A stretch of 64,000 nucleotides of DNA from Hyphomonadaceae bacterium (GCA_016714495.1 JADKDU010000006.1:169549-233548); one strand, 5' to 3'; numbered from the stretch's first letter, positions 23,487 through 32,659 are shown. The notes: generated from the sequence alone by a model not told the origin. Made by a program: numbers and translations.

Positions 23487-24182
23487 ATGCTGGGCAAGAT
23501 CGCAACACGTTCGGAATGGTTGGCGGCGCGTACGGCGCTGCTGGACGCCGAGAAGGAATTCACTCGGCGGCGCGACGCACTAAGTGCGAAACGGCGCGCC
23601 ATGCCATGGGTGAAGATCGACACGGACTATGTGTTCGACACGCCGACCGGTCAGATGACGCTCGCCGACCTGTTCGCCGGCCGCAGCCAGCTGGTCGTCT
23701 ATCACTTCATGTTCGCGCCGAATGCGGAGTGGGGCTGCAAGTCCTGCGCATTCTGGGCAGACCATTTCGACGGAGAAATCCCGCATCTCAAAGCGCGTGA
23801 CACGTCTTTTGTCGCGATCTCGCGTGCGCCGGTTGGAAAACTGCAGCGCCAAGCAAAGCGTCTCGGCTGGAAATTCCCGTGGGTGTCGTCAGGTGGAACA
23901 ACATTCAACTACGACTTCGCCGTATCGTTCGAACGCCCGTCCGACCCCGACACAGTCTACAACTACGTGAAAACGCCCGTCCCTCATCCCGACATGCCGG
24001 GGTTCAGCGTTTTCATTCGCGGGACCGACGGCGCGATCTATCACACCTATTCAACGTTCTCGCGCGGGATCGACCTGAACAACGGCGCCTACAACGTCCT
24101 CGACATGACGCCGAAAGGCCGCGACGAAGGCGCACGCATCATGCACTGGGTCCGCTTCCACGACGAATACGAACAGACCTAG
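23487..24182 (+). CDS. DUF899 thioredoxin-like protein
   Basis: A 231-residue DUF899 member, closer to the family consensus than its neighbour: WGCKSCAFWADHFDGEIPHLKARDTSFVAISRAP, then GWKFPWVSSGGTTFNYDFAVSF. The G-C-x-x-C motif sits near residue 87. The start at 23487 follows GGGAGAGGAAAA; an earlier in-frame start at 23448 lies within the putative operator. Divergent from an ArsR-DUF899 pair, so the two DUF899 proteins probably belong to one regulated set. Biochemical function unknown. Confidence 0.88.
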   Translation: MLGKIATRSEWLAARTALLDAEKEFTRRRDALSAKRRAMPWVKIDTDYVFDTPTGQMTLADLFAGRSQLVVYHFMFAPNAEWGCKSCAFWADHFDGEIPHLKARDTSFVAISRAPVGKLQRQAKRLGWKFPWVSSGGTTFNYDFAVSFERPSDPDTVYNYVKTPVPHPDMPGFSVFIRGTDGAIYHTYSTFSRGIDLNNGAYNVLDMTPKGRDEGARIMHWVRFHDEYEQT

Positions 24183-24188
24183 GCCGAC

Positions 24189-25196
24189 TTACTCCTCGTT
24201 CGCCTGTTCCAGCGGGAGGCCCTTGGCCTCCCGTACGCGCGCGCCCTTGAGAATGCCTTCCATGGCGTAGTTGCCTTCATGGCAGGCGTATTCGTAAACG
24301 GCCTCGCCCTCGCTGCGCCATGTGGTCTCGCCCTTCCAGGGCTGGGTATAGAACACGGGATCATCCACGGTGAATTCGTAGAGCAGCTCGGTAGCCGACA
24401 CACGCGTGAAGCGCTCGGTGACTTTTGCGCTTTCTGAAAGGTTGGCGGGCACGGCCTGCATCGCACGCACGGGCGCAAATCCTGTCGTCTCAACCACCAG
24501 CGCGCCGCCGTCCCAATGCCCGACCGCATCGCCGAACAGCGGATGGATCGCATTTGGATTGTGAGGCTGGTCCATGCGCACGATGCGCGCCCAGGTGATC
24601 ATCTCCGACATGATCATCACCGCATCTTTCGTCTGCACGATCTGATAGTGATTGTTGTACAGCCCGTTGATCATCGGCGGCCCTGTCCGCCCGCCGGTGG
24701 CGAGGCAGCGATCCGCTAGCGGGCGCGCCTCGGGATCAGAATAGCCCAGCTTCTCTCGCCCTTCTTTCGCAAGCTTCCGCCCCTGTTCCGACCAAGGGAT
24801 CTTGCCATTCGGCGGATCGACAATCCACGACGTCCGCGTCTCGCCCTTCACCACGCCGAAGCGCGTGCCCGGGTCGATCCAGAAGGCGTTGTAGCCGCGG
24901 CCCTGCGCCAGATCCTTGCCGTTGAGCAGGCCGTCACTCGTCTTCTGGTTGTCGTCAGTCGCCTGCCGCACGACTTGCGGGTGCGCCCTGGTCAGGGCCT
25001 CGACCTGATCCGGCGGGATCACCAGCGTCTTGTAGCGGTCCGACCGCTCAAGCGTGGTGATCGAGTCCGTCGACCATACGCCCTGCAAGTCAGGATGCCC
25101 ATCGCCTGCCTTTGGTGGAACATACCCCGTCTGCGCAAAGGCCGGCATGGCGGCAAACATTGCCGCAGCAGCGAGCCCGACCCGCATAACCTGCAT
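24189..25196 (-). CDS. Exported protein of unknown function
   Basis: A 335-residue protein with a Sec signal peptide (MQVMRVGLAAAAMFAAMPAFA, cleaved before QTGY). The mature part begins PPKAGDGHPDLQGVWSTDS, the start typical of a large family of uncharacterised periplasmic proteins in sphingomonads and acidobacteria. Later motifs are PLADRCLATGG, GGALVVETTGF, and VTERFTRVSATELLYEFTVDDPVFYTQPWKGE. GGGAGG lies 5 bp before the ATG. It converges on the DUF899 gene at 24182. No enzymatic residues can be named. Confidence 0.82.
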   Translation of the reverse strand: MQVMRVGLAAAAMFAAMPAFAQTGYVPPKAGDGHPDLQGVWSTDSITTLERSDRYKTLVIPPDQVEALTRAHPQVVRQATDDNQKTSDGLLNGKDLAQGRGYNAFWIDPGTRFGVVKGETRTSWIVDPPNGKIPWSEQGRKLAKEGREKLGYSDPEARPLADRCLATGGRTGPPMINGLYNNHYQIVQTKDAVMIMSEMITWARIVRMDQPHNPNAIHPLFGDAVGHWDGGALVVETTGFAPVRAMQAVPANLSESAKVTERFTRVSATELLYEFTVDDPVFYTQPWKGETTWRSEGEAVYEYACHEGNYAMEGILKGARVREAKGLPLEQANEE

Positions 25197-25315
25197 TGTA
25201 ACCTCCCGATACGAACGCCGCCCCCGTCTCTAGGCAAGGTCGTGAGTTCGTGATGTAGGCCAGCTTGCCTGTCGCGGGCTTGGCCTGCAAGCTGGCTTCC
25301 TGACCGGAGCGGGTG

Positions 25316-26197
25316 ATGAACGTCAAATCCAGCCTCAGGGGCGTCGCCGCCCTCGCCATCGCCGCTGTGGCCGGCTTCGCCGCGCCCGTGACGGCCCAGC
25401 AGGGCTCGAAGATCAAGGTCGACCTCGAACTCCTGCTCGCCGTCGACATCTCCCAGTCGATGGACCAGGACGAGCACACCATCCAGCGCGACGGCTATGT
25501 CGAGGCTTTCCGCCACCAGGACGTCATCAACGCGCTGATTTCCGGCCCCGAAGGCAAGATTGCGGTCATGTACATGGAGTGGGCGGGCGACTTCGACCCG
25601 ATCCCGACCATACCGTGGACCATCATCGACAACGCCAAGGCCGCGCACGATTTCGCCGACCGCCTTGCGAAGGAGCCTATCTTTGGCGAACAGCGCACCT
25701 CGATCTCGACCGCCCTGCTCGCTGCGCAGGACTATATCCTGAACAACAATATCACGTCGCATCGCCAGGTGATCGATGTCTCCGGCGATGGCGCCAACAA
25801 TGCCGGCCGTCTGGTCGAACCCGTGCGCGATGCCGTGGTGAAGAGCGGCATCGTGATCAACGGCCTGCCGATCATGCTGAACAAGCCGCGCGAGTTCTAC
25901 GACATCGACCATCTCGACCGGTATTACAAACACTGCGTCATCGGCGGCGAGGCGGCCTTCATTGCGCCGGTCTTCGACCTTCGGCACCTCTCCGCCACCA
26001 TCCGCAAGAAGCTGGTGCTGGAGATCGCCTCGCTCGACATCGAGCCCGACATGGCGCCGATCCAGTTTGCCGAAACACCCGGCGTCGTACGCGCGCAGCT
26101 GAAACTGCCGACCCAGAAGACCGACTGCACCATCGGCGAAAAGGTCTGGGGCGGCCGCGGCTATTATGGCGGCTTCGGCAACCTCCCGCGCCAGTAG
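25316..26197 (+). CDS. DUF1194 (von Willebrand factor A-like) exported protein
   Basis: A 293-residue protein with a signal peptide (to about VTA-QQG) and a VWA-type Rossmann fold. LLAVDISQSMDQDE contains the D-x-S-x-S of a MIDAS metal site, and VIDVSGDGANN and GIVINGLPI are the other conserved strands. DUF1194 proteins are mostly alphaproteobacterial, and likely bind a partner protein in the periplasm. The ATG is preferred over the adjacent GTG at 25313; GGAGCGGG precedes it. Ends 6 bp before the convergent diguanylate cyclase. Confidence 0.9.
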   Translation: MNVKSSLRGVAALAIAAVAGFAAPVTAQQGSKIKVDLELLLAVDISQSMDQDEHTIQRDGYVEAFRHQDVINALISGPEGKIAVMYMEWAGDFDPIPTIPWTIIDNAKAAHDFADRLAKEPIFGEQRTSISTALLAAQDYILNNNITSHRQVIDVSGDGANNAGRLVEPVRDAVVKSGIVINGLPIMLNKPREFYDIDHLDRYYKHCVIGGEAAFIAPVFDLRHLSATIRKKLVLEIASLDIEPDMAPIQFAETPGVVRAQLKLPTQKTDCTIGEKVWGGRGYYGGFGNLPRQ

Positions 26198-26203
26198 ACG
26201 AAG

Positions 26204-26908
26204 CTAGGCCTGCGCCCTGCGGTGCAGCGCCTTGTCGGCGTACATCGCCTCGTCCGCACGAGCGAGCGCCTTTTCGGCCGTATCACCGACAACAAAGTGC
26301 GCGATGCCGAAGGCGGCCGAGACATAGTGCGCCTCCCCGTCATGCAGCACCTTCTCGGTGCACAGCGCCGCCGCAAGCGCTTCAGCCTTCACCTGCGCCG
26401 CCTCGGCGCCGATATGGGTGAGCACGACCGCGAACTCGTCGCCGCCAATGCGGCCGACAATGTCAGTCTCGCGCGTCTGCCTGATCAGGAGCTCGCCGAT
26501 CGAGCGGATCACGGCGTCGCCCGCGGGATGGCCGTGGCTGTCGTTGATCGCCTTGAAGTTGTTGAGGTCGAAATAAATCAGGCTCGCCTGGATCTCGTGG
26601 CGCTTCACCATCGCGACCACGCGCGAGGTTTCCCGCACGAAGGCCCGGCGGTTGTAGATCGGCGCGAGCGCGTCGTGATCGGCCGACGCCTCCGCTTCGG
26701 CGAGCGACAGCTTGAGCTGTTCGACATCAAGGCGCAGCGAATCCACTTCCGAGATCAGCACGTTGAAAGCCGTGCGCACCTGCGGGGTCAGCTGGTATTC
26801 CGGGACGCCGAAGATCTCGGCGACGCGCCTGGCCAGATCCACGGGCTTCTCGACCGGCGCCACATCATTCGGCCGGCTTCGCGGGGCGAAGATCGAGAAA
26901 ATGTTCAT
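26204..26908 (-). CDS. GGDEF domain diguanylate cyclase
   Basis: A 234-residue soluble protein likely to make cyclic di-GMP from two GTP. An N-terminal helical region (DLARRVAEIFGVPEYQLTPQVRTAFNVLISEVDSLRLDVEQLKLSLAEAE) forms a predicted coiled coil. The GGDEF domain begins DHDALAPIYNRRAF; the GGDEF signature is at residues 155-159, and an R-x-x-D I-site (RETD, 146-149) lies exactly five residues before, so product inhibition is expected. D114 in FDLNNFKAINDSHGH is the metal ligand. The ATG at 26908 is preferred; an upstream frame to 26968 adds non-conserved residues. The signal it responds to is unknown. Confidence 0.92.
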   Translation of the reverse strand: MNIFSIFAPRSRPNDVAPVEKPVDLARRVAEIFGVPEYQLTPQVRTAFNVLISEVDSLRLDVEQLKLSLAEAEASADHDALAPIYNRRAFVRETSRVVAMVKRHEIQASLIYFDLNNFKAINDSHGHPAGDAVIRSIGELLIRQTRETDIVGRIGGDEFAVVLTHIGAEAAQVKAEALAAALCTEKVLHDGEAHYVSAAFGIAHFVVGDTAEKALARADEAMYADKALHRRAQA

Positions 26909-27037
26909 CGGGCGGACAGAACTCCTTGTCCCATTCCAACCCAAGCTTGTTAGCGTCTGATTAATCATGCCTTACCACGCCGTTGCGGAAATGAGGCGGA
27001 ACCTTGTAGAACCCGGCTTTCCGGGCCGGAGAGCCTC

Positions 27038-27553
27038 ATGAGCGCGCCGACAAAATCCCCTGCAGGCCAGCCTGTTGTGGGCATCATCATGGGCAGCCGC
27101 TCGGACTGGCCCACCATGGCGAAGGCGGCCGAGATACTCACAGAACTCGGCGTTCCTTATGAAGCGAAGGTCGTTTCCGCCCACCGGACGCCCGACCGGC
27201 TGGTCGCATACGCCAAGACGGCGCGCGGCCGGGGGCTCAAGGTGATCATCGCCGGAGCGGGCGGGGCGGCGCACCTGCCCGGCATGGTCGCGTCGATGAC
27301 CTCCCTGCCCGTGCTGGGCGTGCCGGTGAAATCGAGCGCGCTTTCGGGGCTCGATAGCCTGCTTTCGATCGTGCAGATGCCGAAGGGCGTTCCGGTCGGC
27401 ACGCTGGCGATCGGCGAGGCCGGCGCTGCAAATGCGGGCATACTTGCCGCTTCCATGCTGGCGGGAATGGATGAGGCGCTGCTCAAACGGCTCGACGCCT
27501 TCCGCAAGGCCCAGACCGATGCAGTCGCCGAAACGGTGGAAGACGTAAAATGA
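27038..27553 (+). CDS. purE: 5-(carboxyamino)imidazole ribonucleotide mutase
   Basis: Class I PurE, converting N5-CAIR to CAIR in purine synthesis. VGIIMGSRSDWPTMAKAAEIL, VSAHRTPDRL and AGAGGAAHLPGM are the substrate-binding motifs, including the SAHR-T His. 171 residues. The start codon is followed by a short Ala/Pro/Lys leader. Overlaps purK by 4 bp (ATGA), which couples the two enzymes that act in sequence. Confidence 0.97.
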   Translation: MSAPTKSPAGQPVVGIIMGSRSDWPTMAKAAEILTELGVPYEAKVVSAHRTPDRLVAYAKTARGRGLKVIIAGAGGAAHLPGMVASMTSLPVLGVPVKSSALSGLDSLLSIVQMPKGVPVGTLAIGEAGAANAGILAASMLAGMDEALLKRLDAFRKAQTDAVAETVEDVK

Positions 27554-28647
27554 CAAAGGCCAGGGCCACTGGCGTGCTCGCCCGGCCGGGCGATACGATC
27601 GGCATTCTCGGCGGCGGCCAGCTTGGCCGCATGCTCGCGATGGCCGCGGCCGATCTCGGGCTGGATGTGCACGTCTTGACGCCGGAGCAGGACAGCCCCG
27701 CCTCGCGTGTGGCCAAGCGGACATGGGTTGCACCGTTCGATGATCGCGATGCGCTGCGCGAGTTCGCGGCGAGCGTCTGCGTTGCGACGATCGAGTTCGA
27801 GAATGTGCCGGTCGATGCGGTTGACCTGATCGAGGACGAAGGCGTGCCGGTGCGCCCGAATGGCGAGACGCTCTCGCGGGCACAGGACAGGCTGGCGGAA
27901 AAGACATTCTTCCGCGAGATCGGCATCGAACCGGCGAACTTTGCGCGGATCGATCATCCCGACAAGATTCAATCGGAGCTGACGCGCCTTGGCGGGGCGG
28001 GCGTGTTGAAGTCGCGCTTTGCCGGCTATGACGGCAAGGGACAGGTGCGGCTCAAGGGCGACAACATCATGCCCTATCCGGCCTGGACCGAGGTAGGCGC
28101 GAAGCCGGCGATTCTTGAAGCGTGGGTGGAGCATGCGGGCGAAATTTCCGTCATTGCGGCGCGCACGGCCGAGGGGGAGTTCCTGCCATTTGATCCGCCG
28201 GAAAACGATCATTCGGGCGGCATCCTGCGCCGGTCGGCTTTTCCCGCGTCAGCCTCGCCGGCCGTGATCGCGGAGGCCAAACGGTTGACGAAGAGGCTAG
28301 CCGATGAACTGAATTATGTGGGCGTTCTGGCGCTGGAGCTTTTCATCACCAAGGATGGCGGGCTGCTGGCCAACGAGTTTGCGCCGCGCGTTCACAATTC
28401 GGGGCACTGGACGCAGGACGCCTGTTTCACCGGGCAGTTCGAGCAGCACATCCGGGCCGTCTGCGGCTGGCCGCTGGGCGATGCGTCGCGGCACAGTGAT
28501 GGCGAGATGCTGAACCTGCTGGGCGTCGCTGCGAATGACTGGGAAAAACATCTCGCCGAGGGCGCCAAGCTGCATCTCTATGGCAAGCGCCGCGCTGTCG
28601 ATGGCCGGAAGATGGGCCACATCACCCGGCTGAAGCCGCGCGCGTGA
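27550..28647 (+). CDS. purK: 5-(carboxyamino)imidazole ribonucleotide synthase
   Basis: ATP-grasp enzyme that makes N5-CAIR from AIR, bicarbonate and ATP. N-terminal GILGGGQLGRMLAMAAADLGLDVHVL; central ATP-grasp with LKSRFAGYDGKGQVRL; EFAPRVHNSGHWT is the conserved Asn/His loop near the metal site. 365 residues. Cotranscribed with purE. Confidence 0.97.
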   Translation: MTKARATGVLARPGDTIGILGGGQLGRMLAMAAADLGLDVHVLTPEQDSPASRVAKRTWVAPFDDRDALREFAASVCVATIEFENVPVDAVDLIEDEGVPVRPNGETLSRAQDRLAEKTFFREIGIEPANFARIDHPDKIQSELTRLGGAGVLKSRFAGYDGKGQVRLKGDNIMPYPAWTEVGAKPAILEAWVEHAGEISVIAARTAEGEFLPFDPPENDHSGGILRRSAFPASASPAVIAEAKRLTKRLADELNYVGVLALELFITKDGGLLANEFAPRVHNSGHWTQDACFTGQFEQHIRAVCGWPLGDASRHSDGEMLNLLGVAANDWEKHLAEGAKLHLYGKRRAVDGRKMGHITRLKPRA

Positions 28648-28701
28648 TGGCCTTCCCGCTAACGTGGCCGGCGGATTGGTCTTCTGGAAATCTTGGTGAA
28701 T

Positions 28702-29022
28702 TCAGCTCATGTCGAGGCTGACGAGCGCGTCGTGACGTCGCCGGGTGAAGGCCAGCGTGTGACCGACCGTTGCGATGTGGGCTGCGCGGTGCGGCGGGCC
28801 CGGCAGTGCTGCGGCGTCGCGGACGAGCGGCAGGCTGGCCATGCGCGTTGCATGCAGGCGTCGAGCGGCGCGGGTGATAACAGCTTCAGGATGCGCCATG
28901 ACATGCGCCAGCGCCTCGAGCCGCGCAGCAAGCTGTGGCGGCGACGCGTCTTTACGCTTCGATCCCGACCCGGCAGGGCTCGAGTGCGAGAAGAAGATCA
29001 GAACCTCGCCGCGTCGCAACAT
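28702..29022 (-). CDS. Possible hypothetical protein
   Basis: A leftward frame of 107 residues from an ATG at 29022 (the frame is open to 29103 via TTG). The segment LAARLEALAHVMAHPEAVITRAARRLHATRMASLPLVRDA resembles short uncharacterised alphaproteobacterial proteins with several A-R-R-L stretches and an ending like ALVSLDMS. No ribosome site is obvious, so the start is uncertain. It may be an authentic gene or a decayed one. Confidence 0.4.
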   Translation of the reverse strand: MLRRGEVLIFFSHSSPAGSGSKRKDASPPQLAARLEALAHVMAHPEAVITRAARRLHATRMASLPLVRDAAALPGPPHRAAHIATVGHTLAFTRRRHDALVSLDMS

Positions 29023-29306
29023 CTTGCAAACAACAATCGCGCTCTTGGCGTCAACTCCGTGAACCTGAAGAACGCTTGGCCAAGCCCAGGCCAACTGTGG
29101 CAATCTCTATCGTGGGTGGCTCGCTTTGCTCGTGGTCGCTTTGACAGCAACCACACTTTGGCGCTTTGACGCCGTGAGCGGGAGCCATCCACCCCATCTG
29201 CTTTCGGCGGGATCTGGTGTAGGCGGGTAGGGCTGTTGGCGTGAGTTGGCCCCAAGCGGACATTCGGTTGCGCGCGTGCTCAGGATAGCGAGCGCCCGTA
29301 TTTCGC

Positions 29307-29546
29307 TTAAGGGTTCAGCGCCATCACGGCGGCGATCACCAGGACGATCCCGAACAGTATGAGAAAGGTCACCGCGTTTGCCCTAAGCTCGTTCCGCGGA
29401 CTTTTCGTGACGTAGGCGGCGACGAAATAACGGGTGATCGTGAATGCGAAGAACATCACGGCAAGCGACAATATCCGTAACCAGAGTGGCCATTGATCGA
29501 GACGGCCGAAGATCTCGCCGAAAGTGCCGAATGCCGCGCCGTCCAT
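29307..29546 (-). CDS. Small membrane protein
   Basis: A 79-residue protein with two predicted helices (LWLRILSLAVMFFAFTITRYFVAAYV and AVTFLILFGIVLVIAAVMAL) joined by a polar loop (TKSPRNELRAN). A Met at 29546 with GGGCGA upstream is the preferred start, although the frame opens at 29600. No family recognised. Confidence 0.52.
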   Translation of the reverse strand: MDGAAFGTFGEIFGRLDQWPLWLRILSLAVMFFAFTITRYFVAAYVTKSPRNELRANAVTFLILFGIVLVIAAVMALNP

Positions 29547-29600
29547 GTGTCGCCCGGAAATTGTGAGGATGCCTGAGGTATCGAAAAGCAGCTGCCGCAC

Positions 29601-30013
29601 AACTCAAATGCGCGTCAGCCCCTGGCGGAGTGAACGCCGGTGTTGCGGGGCGCTGATGCTTTTGAACTTGGGAGTCTCTTTTGCGGTTGCATTAGCTGTT
29701 GGCGTGTGGGGCTGGTTTCGCGCGGGAAGGCGTTGGGGAGAGCATGTCATCCCGGAGCAAGTCGCGCTTAGGAAGCTTGCCGTCTGGGCTCACACCGCCG
29801 GTAAACCCAGTAACGCTGGCGAGTGGCGCTTTCGCCGATGTCGCGCCGCATCCACCGGCACATAACCTACGACAGCAATGGACAGCCACGGCCGTCCCTG
29901 CCCCGTCGGGGTCAGATGAGCCCGGGCCTATTTCGGACATTGGCAGCTCTATGTCCAACGCATACGCTCAGCGCATCGCCCTCAAGAGCCGCTAGCGGAC
30001 ACCAAGGAAGCGG
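29601..30013. other. Gene-poor region
   Basis: About 410 bp with only short frames. One frame from 29657 begins with a hydrophobic stretch (MLLNLGVSFAVALAVGVWGWF) but soon loses protein-like composition; it may be a decayed small membrane gene. Nothing else is supported. Confidence 0.4.
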
Positions 30014-30586
30014 ATGCCGATATCCCTTTATGACCTCAGCGTGCCGACCTTCCTGCAGACCGCAAGCGCCGTCGGAAACGTCCTCGACCGAACGACCCGG
30101 CATTGCGCCGAGACCGGAGGCGACTTAGAAGCTCTCGTAACGGCCCGGCTCTTCCCCGACATGGCGCCGTTTCATTTCCAGATCGAAGCCTTGACCCAAC
30201 ATGCCGTGTGGGGGCTGAAGGCGGTGGAGACCGGCGCGTTTGCTCCGCCGCCTCTGATTGGCGCAATGCCGTTCGCCGACCTGCGGGCGATGGTCGGTCG
30301 GGCTGTCACGGCGCTGGAGGCGTTCAGCCCCGAAGAGGTCAACAGCTGCTCCGGCAAGGTCCTCGACATCGACCTCTATCGGCCGGTCGACGAAAAAAAT
30401 CATACCACGTCGAGCTGGGGGCCGCGGAAATTTGCCTTCACGCCGGAGACTTTCCTTCTCTCATACTCGCTGCCCAACTTCTATTTCCACGCCGTCACCG
30501 CTTACGACATACTGCGCGCGCAGGGCGTGCCGCTTGGCAAGTTCGATTACGAGGGCCGGCTGCGCGCGAGATCGAGCTCCAATTGA
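30014..30586 (+). CDS. DUF1993 family protein
   Basis: A 190-residue soluble protein with the DUF1993 pattern: MPISLYDLSVPTFLQTASAVGNVLDR, ARLFPDMAPFHFQIEALTQHAVWGLK and NFYFHAVTAYDILRAQGVPLGKFDYEG. The family is all-helical and related to DinB/YfiT-like folds; its His residues may bind metal. Function unknown. AAGGAAG precedes the ATG. It lies just upstream of an IS110 remnant. Confidence 0.9.
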   Translation: MPISLYDLSVPTFLQTASAVGNVLDRTTRHCAETGGDLEALVTARLFPDMAPFHFQIEALTQHAVWGLKAVETGAFAPPPLIGAMPFADLRAMVGRAVTALEAFSPEEVNSCSGKVLDIDLYRPVDEKNHTTSSWGPRKFAFTPETFLLSYSLPNFYFHAVTAYDILRAQGVPLGKFDYEGRLRARSSSN

Positions 30587-30660
30587 CCGCCTTCGATGCG
30601 GTGGACGGGGCTCCACCCCCGGCAGCAGTTTCGGTCTCCGGTTAGAGCTGGAGGAGAGCC

Positions 30661-31262
30661 ATGGATCAGGATGTTGCGATAGGGCTGGATATCGCGAAGG
30701 CGGTGTTTCAGGAGCACGGAGTAGATGCGCACGATGGGGTTGTAGTCCGCCGGCGCCTGACGCGATCTCGGATGCAAGCTTATTTCGCCAAGAAAGCGCC
30801 GTGTCTCATCGGCATCGAGGCTTGCGGCTCGGCGCTCCATTGGGCTCGCGAGTTGGGCCGCTTGGGTCATGAGGCGCGTTTGATCCCGCCGAGCTAAGTT
30901 AAGCCTCACGTCAAACGCCAGAAGAACGACGTGGCCGACGCCGAAGCGATCTGCGACGCGGTGACCCAGCCCAGAATGCTGGTTTGCGCCGGTGAAGTCT
31001 CCCGAGCAGCAAAGCGTCATAGCGTTGAACCGGACCCGCTCGATCCTGGTTCGCCAACGCACTCAGCAGTCGAACACCGTCTGCGCGCATATGCGTGAGT
31101 TCGGGATTGTCGCCCCCATCGGGCGCAATGGGCTTCATACGTTGAAGGAGAAGATCGATGCACGCGACGCCCCCGTGCCCGAAGAAGCTCGCGCCTGCCT
31201 GCTGATGCGGTTCGCTCAGCTCGATCTCATCAACAATCAGATATGCGAGTGGGATCGACCTA
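30661..31262 (+). mobile_element. IS110-family transposase remnant
   Basis: A decayed DEDD transposase. The first part reads MDQDVAIGLDIAKAVFQEHGVDAH... CLIGIEACGSALHWARELGRLGHEARLIPPS and then meets TAA (30895-30897), where the family has Tyr before VKP. The same frame continues VKPHVKRQKNDVADAEAICDAV, typical of IS110. A frameshift near 30977-30980 then moves the homology to another frame: VKSPEQQSVIALNRTRSILVRQRTQQSNTVCAHMREFGIVAPIGRNGLHTL... ICEWDRPI. The homology ends at about 31262, so the C-terminal Tpase-20 domain is missing. One stop, one frameshift and one truncation make it inactive. The break abuts the 3' end of the hydrolase gene at 31298. Confidence 0.88.
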
Positions 31263-31297
31263 TCATCGCCAGCGCAGCCGTCGATGGAATGGCGACC

Positions 31298-32053
31298 CTA
31301 TTTCCAAACCTCGTGCAGCCATGGCGCCGCTTGCCGCAGGGCGTCCTGGAAGCGATGTGTTTGGTAATGCGAAATGCCGGCCAAGGCGATCATCCTGGCG
31401 TTCACGCCCGCCTTCTGAAGCTCCGCGATGCGCGTATCGGCGGGCGTGAAAGGGGCGACCTGATCGTCGCGGGAGTGAATGGCGAAAACCGGAACCTTCC
31501 ACCCGGCGGCCGACTCAGGCGGGCGGCTGGCGATTGGAATCGCCGCGCTGAAAATCTCCGGGAATTTCTGCGCAAAATGCCATGAACCCGAGCCGCCCAT
31601 GCTGAAACCGGTGACGGCGATCTTTTTCCTGTCGACGGCATAGCCCGCCGTGACCGCATCGATAAGCGCGGTGACGGCTTTCTCGTTTTCGGGCGTGCTC
31701 CAATTGCCGCGCACTGAGTCCGGCGCGACAATTATGGCGCCGAGGCTCGCAAGTCCGGGGCCGACAAGGATATCCAGCATATCGCCGCCCGCGCCGGTTG
31801 CGCTGCCCCCTCCAACACCGAAATGCAACGCCAGAATGAGAGGAACCGGCGTCGAAGAAGAATAGTCCGGCGGAACCGAGATCGCGTAGCCGACCGTGGG
31901 TTCGCCCGCACGGGCGAGGTTCAGATGATAAACTCCGGGCGTGAGCGGGAGCGTATCGGCGGCGTCTTGCGCGGTGGCGGCAAGGGATAAGAGGGATAGA
32001 AGTCCGCAGGCGACGACCGCGGGAAACCTGAGCCGGATGCTTTCGAGCCGCAT
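31298..32053 (-). CDS. Exported alpha/beta hydrolase (esterase/PHB depolymerase-like)
   Basis: A 251-residue protein with a signal peptide (to about ATA-QDA). The nucleophile elbow is GFSMGGSGS, the acid is in HSRDDQVAPF, and the His is in GISHYQTHRF. The layout resembles poly(3-hydroxybutyrate) depolymerase or feruloyl-esterase-like hydrolases, but the exact substrate is unknown. The start is set at the Met of MRLES; the frame opens 15 bp earlier. The IS110 remnant lies just downstream of the stop. Confidence 0.86.
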   Translation of the reverse strand: MRLESIRLRFPAVVACGLLSLLSLAATAQDAADTLPLTPGVYHLNLARAGEPTVGYAISVPPDYSSSTPVPLILALHFGVGGGSATGAGGDMLDILVGPGLASLGAIIVAPDSVRGNWSTPENEKAVTALIDAVTAGYAVDRKKIAVTGFSMGGSGSWHFAQKFPEIFSAAIPIASRPPESAAGWKVPVFAIHSRDDQVAPFTPADTRIAELQKAGVNARMIALAGISHYQTHRFQDALRQAAPWLHEVWK

Positions 32054-32383
32054 CGTCTTCCTCCCCAATCTGACTTCATCGCATGTACCATGTATCGCGG
32101 CGGTTCACCTATGGAGGCCTGCGAACACGCACGGACGCCCTCCTCCCCGAGCGGGGAGGCCCAGCGTTGACGGCGGTATTGGGTGGGGACTGATCGCGAC
32201 AAAGAGAGCGGCCCCTACCTGGGCGGTGCTTGTGAAACGCTGGGCGTGTGGCTCGTGCCCCCCCACCCCGCTCGAGGTAGGAGAAGGCCGGCGCCCCTCT
32301 GTCTCAATGCTTGAGGCGCAAATCGGCGCCTTGCTGACTGCTGTCGCGAGTTTATCGTGCCCTCACCGCAAGGGATGAAAGCC
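32054..32383. other. Intergenic region with hairpin element
   Basis: 330 bp between the hydrolase gene and the gene at 32384. It contains the hairpin element listed separately (about 32140-32180) and C-rich tracts near 32258. No coding signal. Confidence 0.45.
32140..32180. repeat. Palindromic intergenic element, copy A
   Basis: Contains CTCCTCCCCGAGCGGGGAGG, a hairpin (CTCCCC/GGGGAG), followed about 12 bases later by GACGGCGGTA. Copy B at 32911-32953 has the same order of blocks (TCCTCCCC, GAGCGG-GGAGGC, GACGGCGGTA). The similarity is moderate, so this may be a dispersed REP-like element. Confidence 0.4.
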
Positions 32384-32659
32384 ATGAGCTATGCTGTCGG
32401 CCCCGGGGATCTGGTTCTATGCGTCAATGTTGCGCCGAACCATGTCACGGGAGAACCGGTGCCTCTCATCGCCGGCGAGACCTATCGTGTCCTGGCGATG
32501 ATGGAGTTTGCGTGCCCGTGCGGACGGTCCGATGCGCTGCTGGACGTCGGCGTGGACTTCGCTTGGTGTCAAACCCGTTTCCGGCTGATGCCCAAACCCA
32601 GGTTCGAGGCCAAGCAGCGCCAAGTCTCCGCGCCGAAGGAAAAGGAGACGACGCGCTGA
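32384..32659 (+). CDS. Hypothetical protein
   Basis: A 91-residue protein starting MSYAVGPGDLVLCVNVAPNHVTGE. A short beta-rich segment (PLIAGETYRVLAMMEF) recalls small SH3-like domains. It contains a C-P-C-G and a later Cys (FACPCGRSDALLDVGVDFAWC), possibly a metal site. The Arg/Lys-rich tail is likely disordered. The ATG at 32384 is preferred because AAGGGA lies 8 bp upstream. No family recognised. Confidence 0.65.
   Translation: MSYAVGPGDLVLCVNVAPNHVTGEPVPLIAGETYRVLAMMEFACPCGRSDALLDVGVDFAWCQTRFRLMPKPRFEAKQRQVSAPKEKETTR

Noticed and set aside
30898..31098. Possible separate transposon gene after the first stop
   Set aside because: It continues the same IS110 reading frame past a premature TAA and then loses frame, so it is one broken gene.
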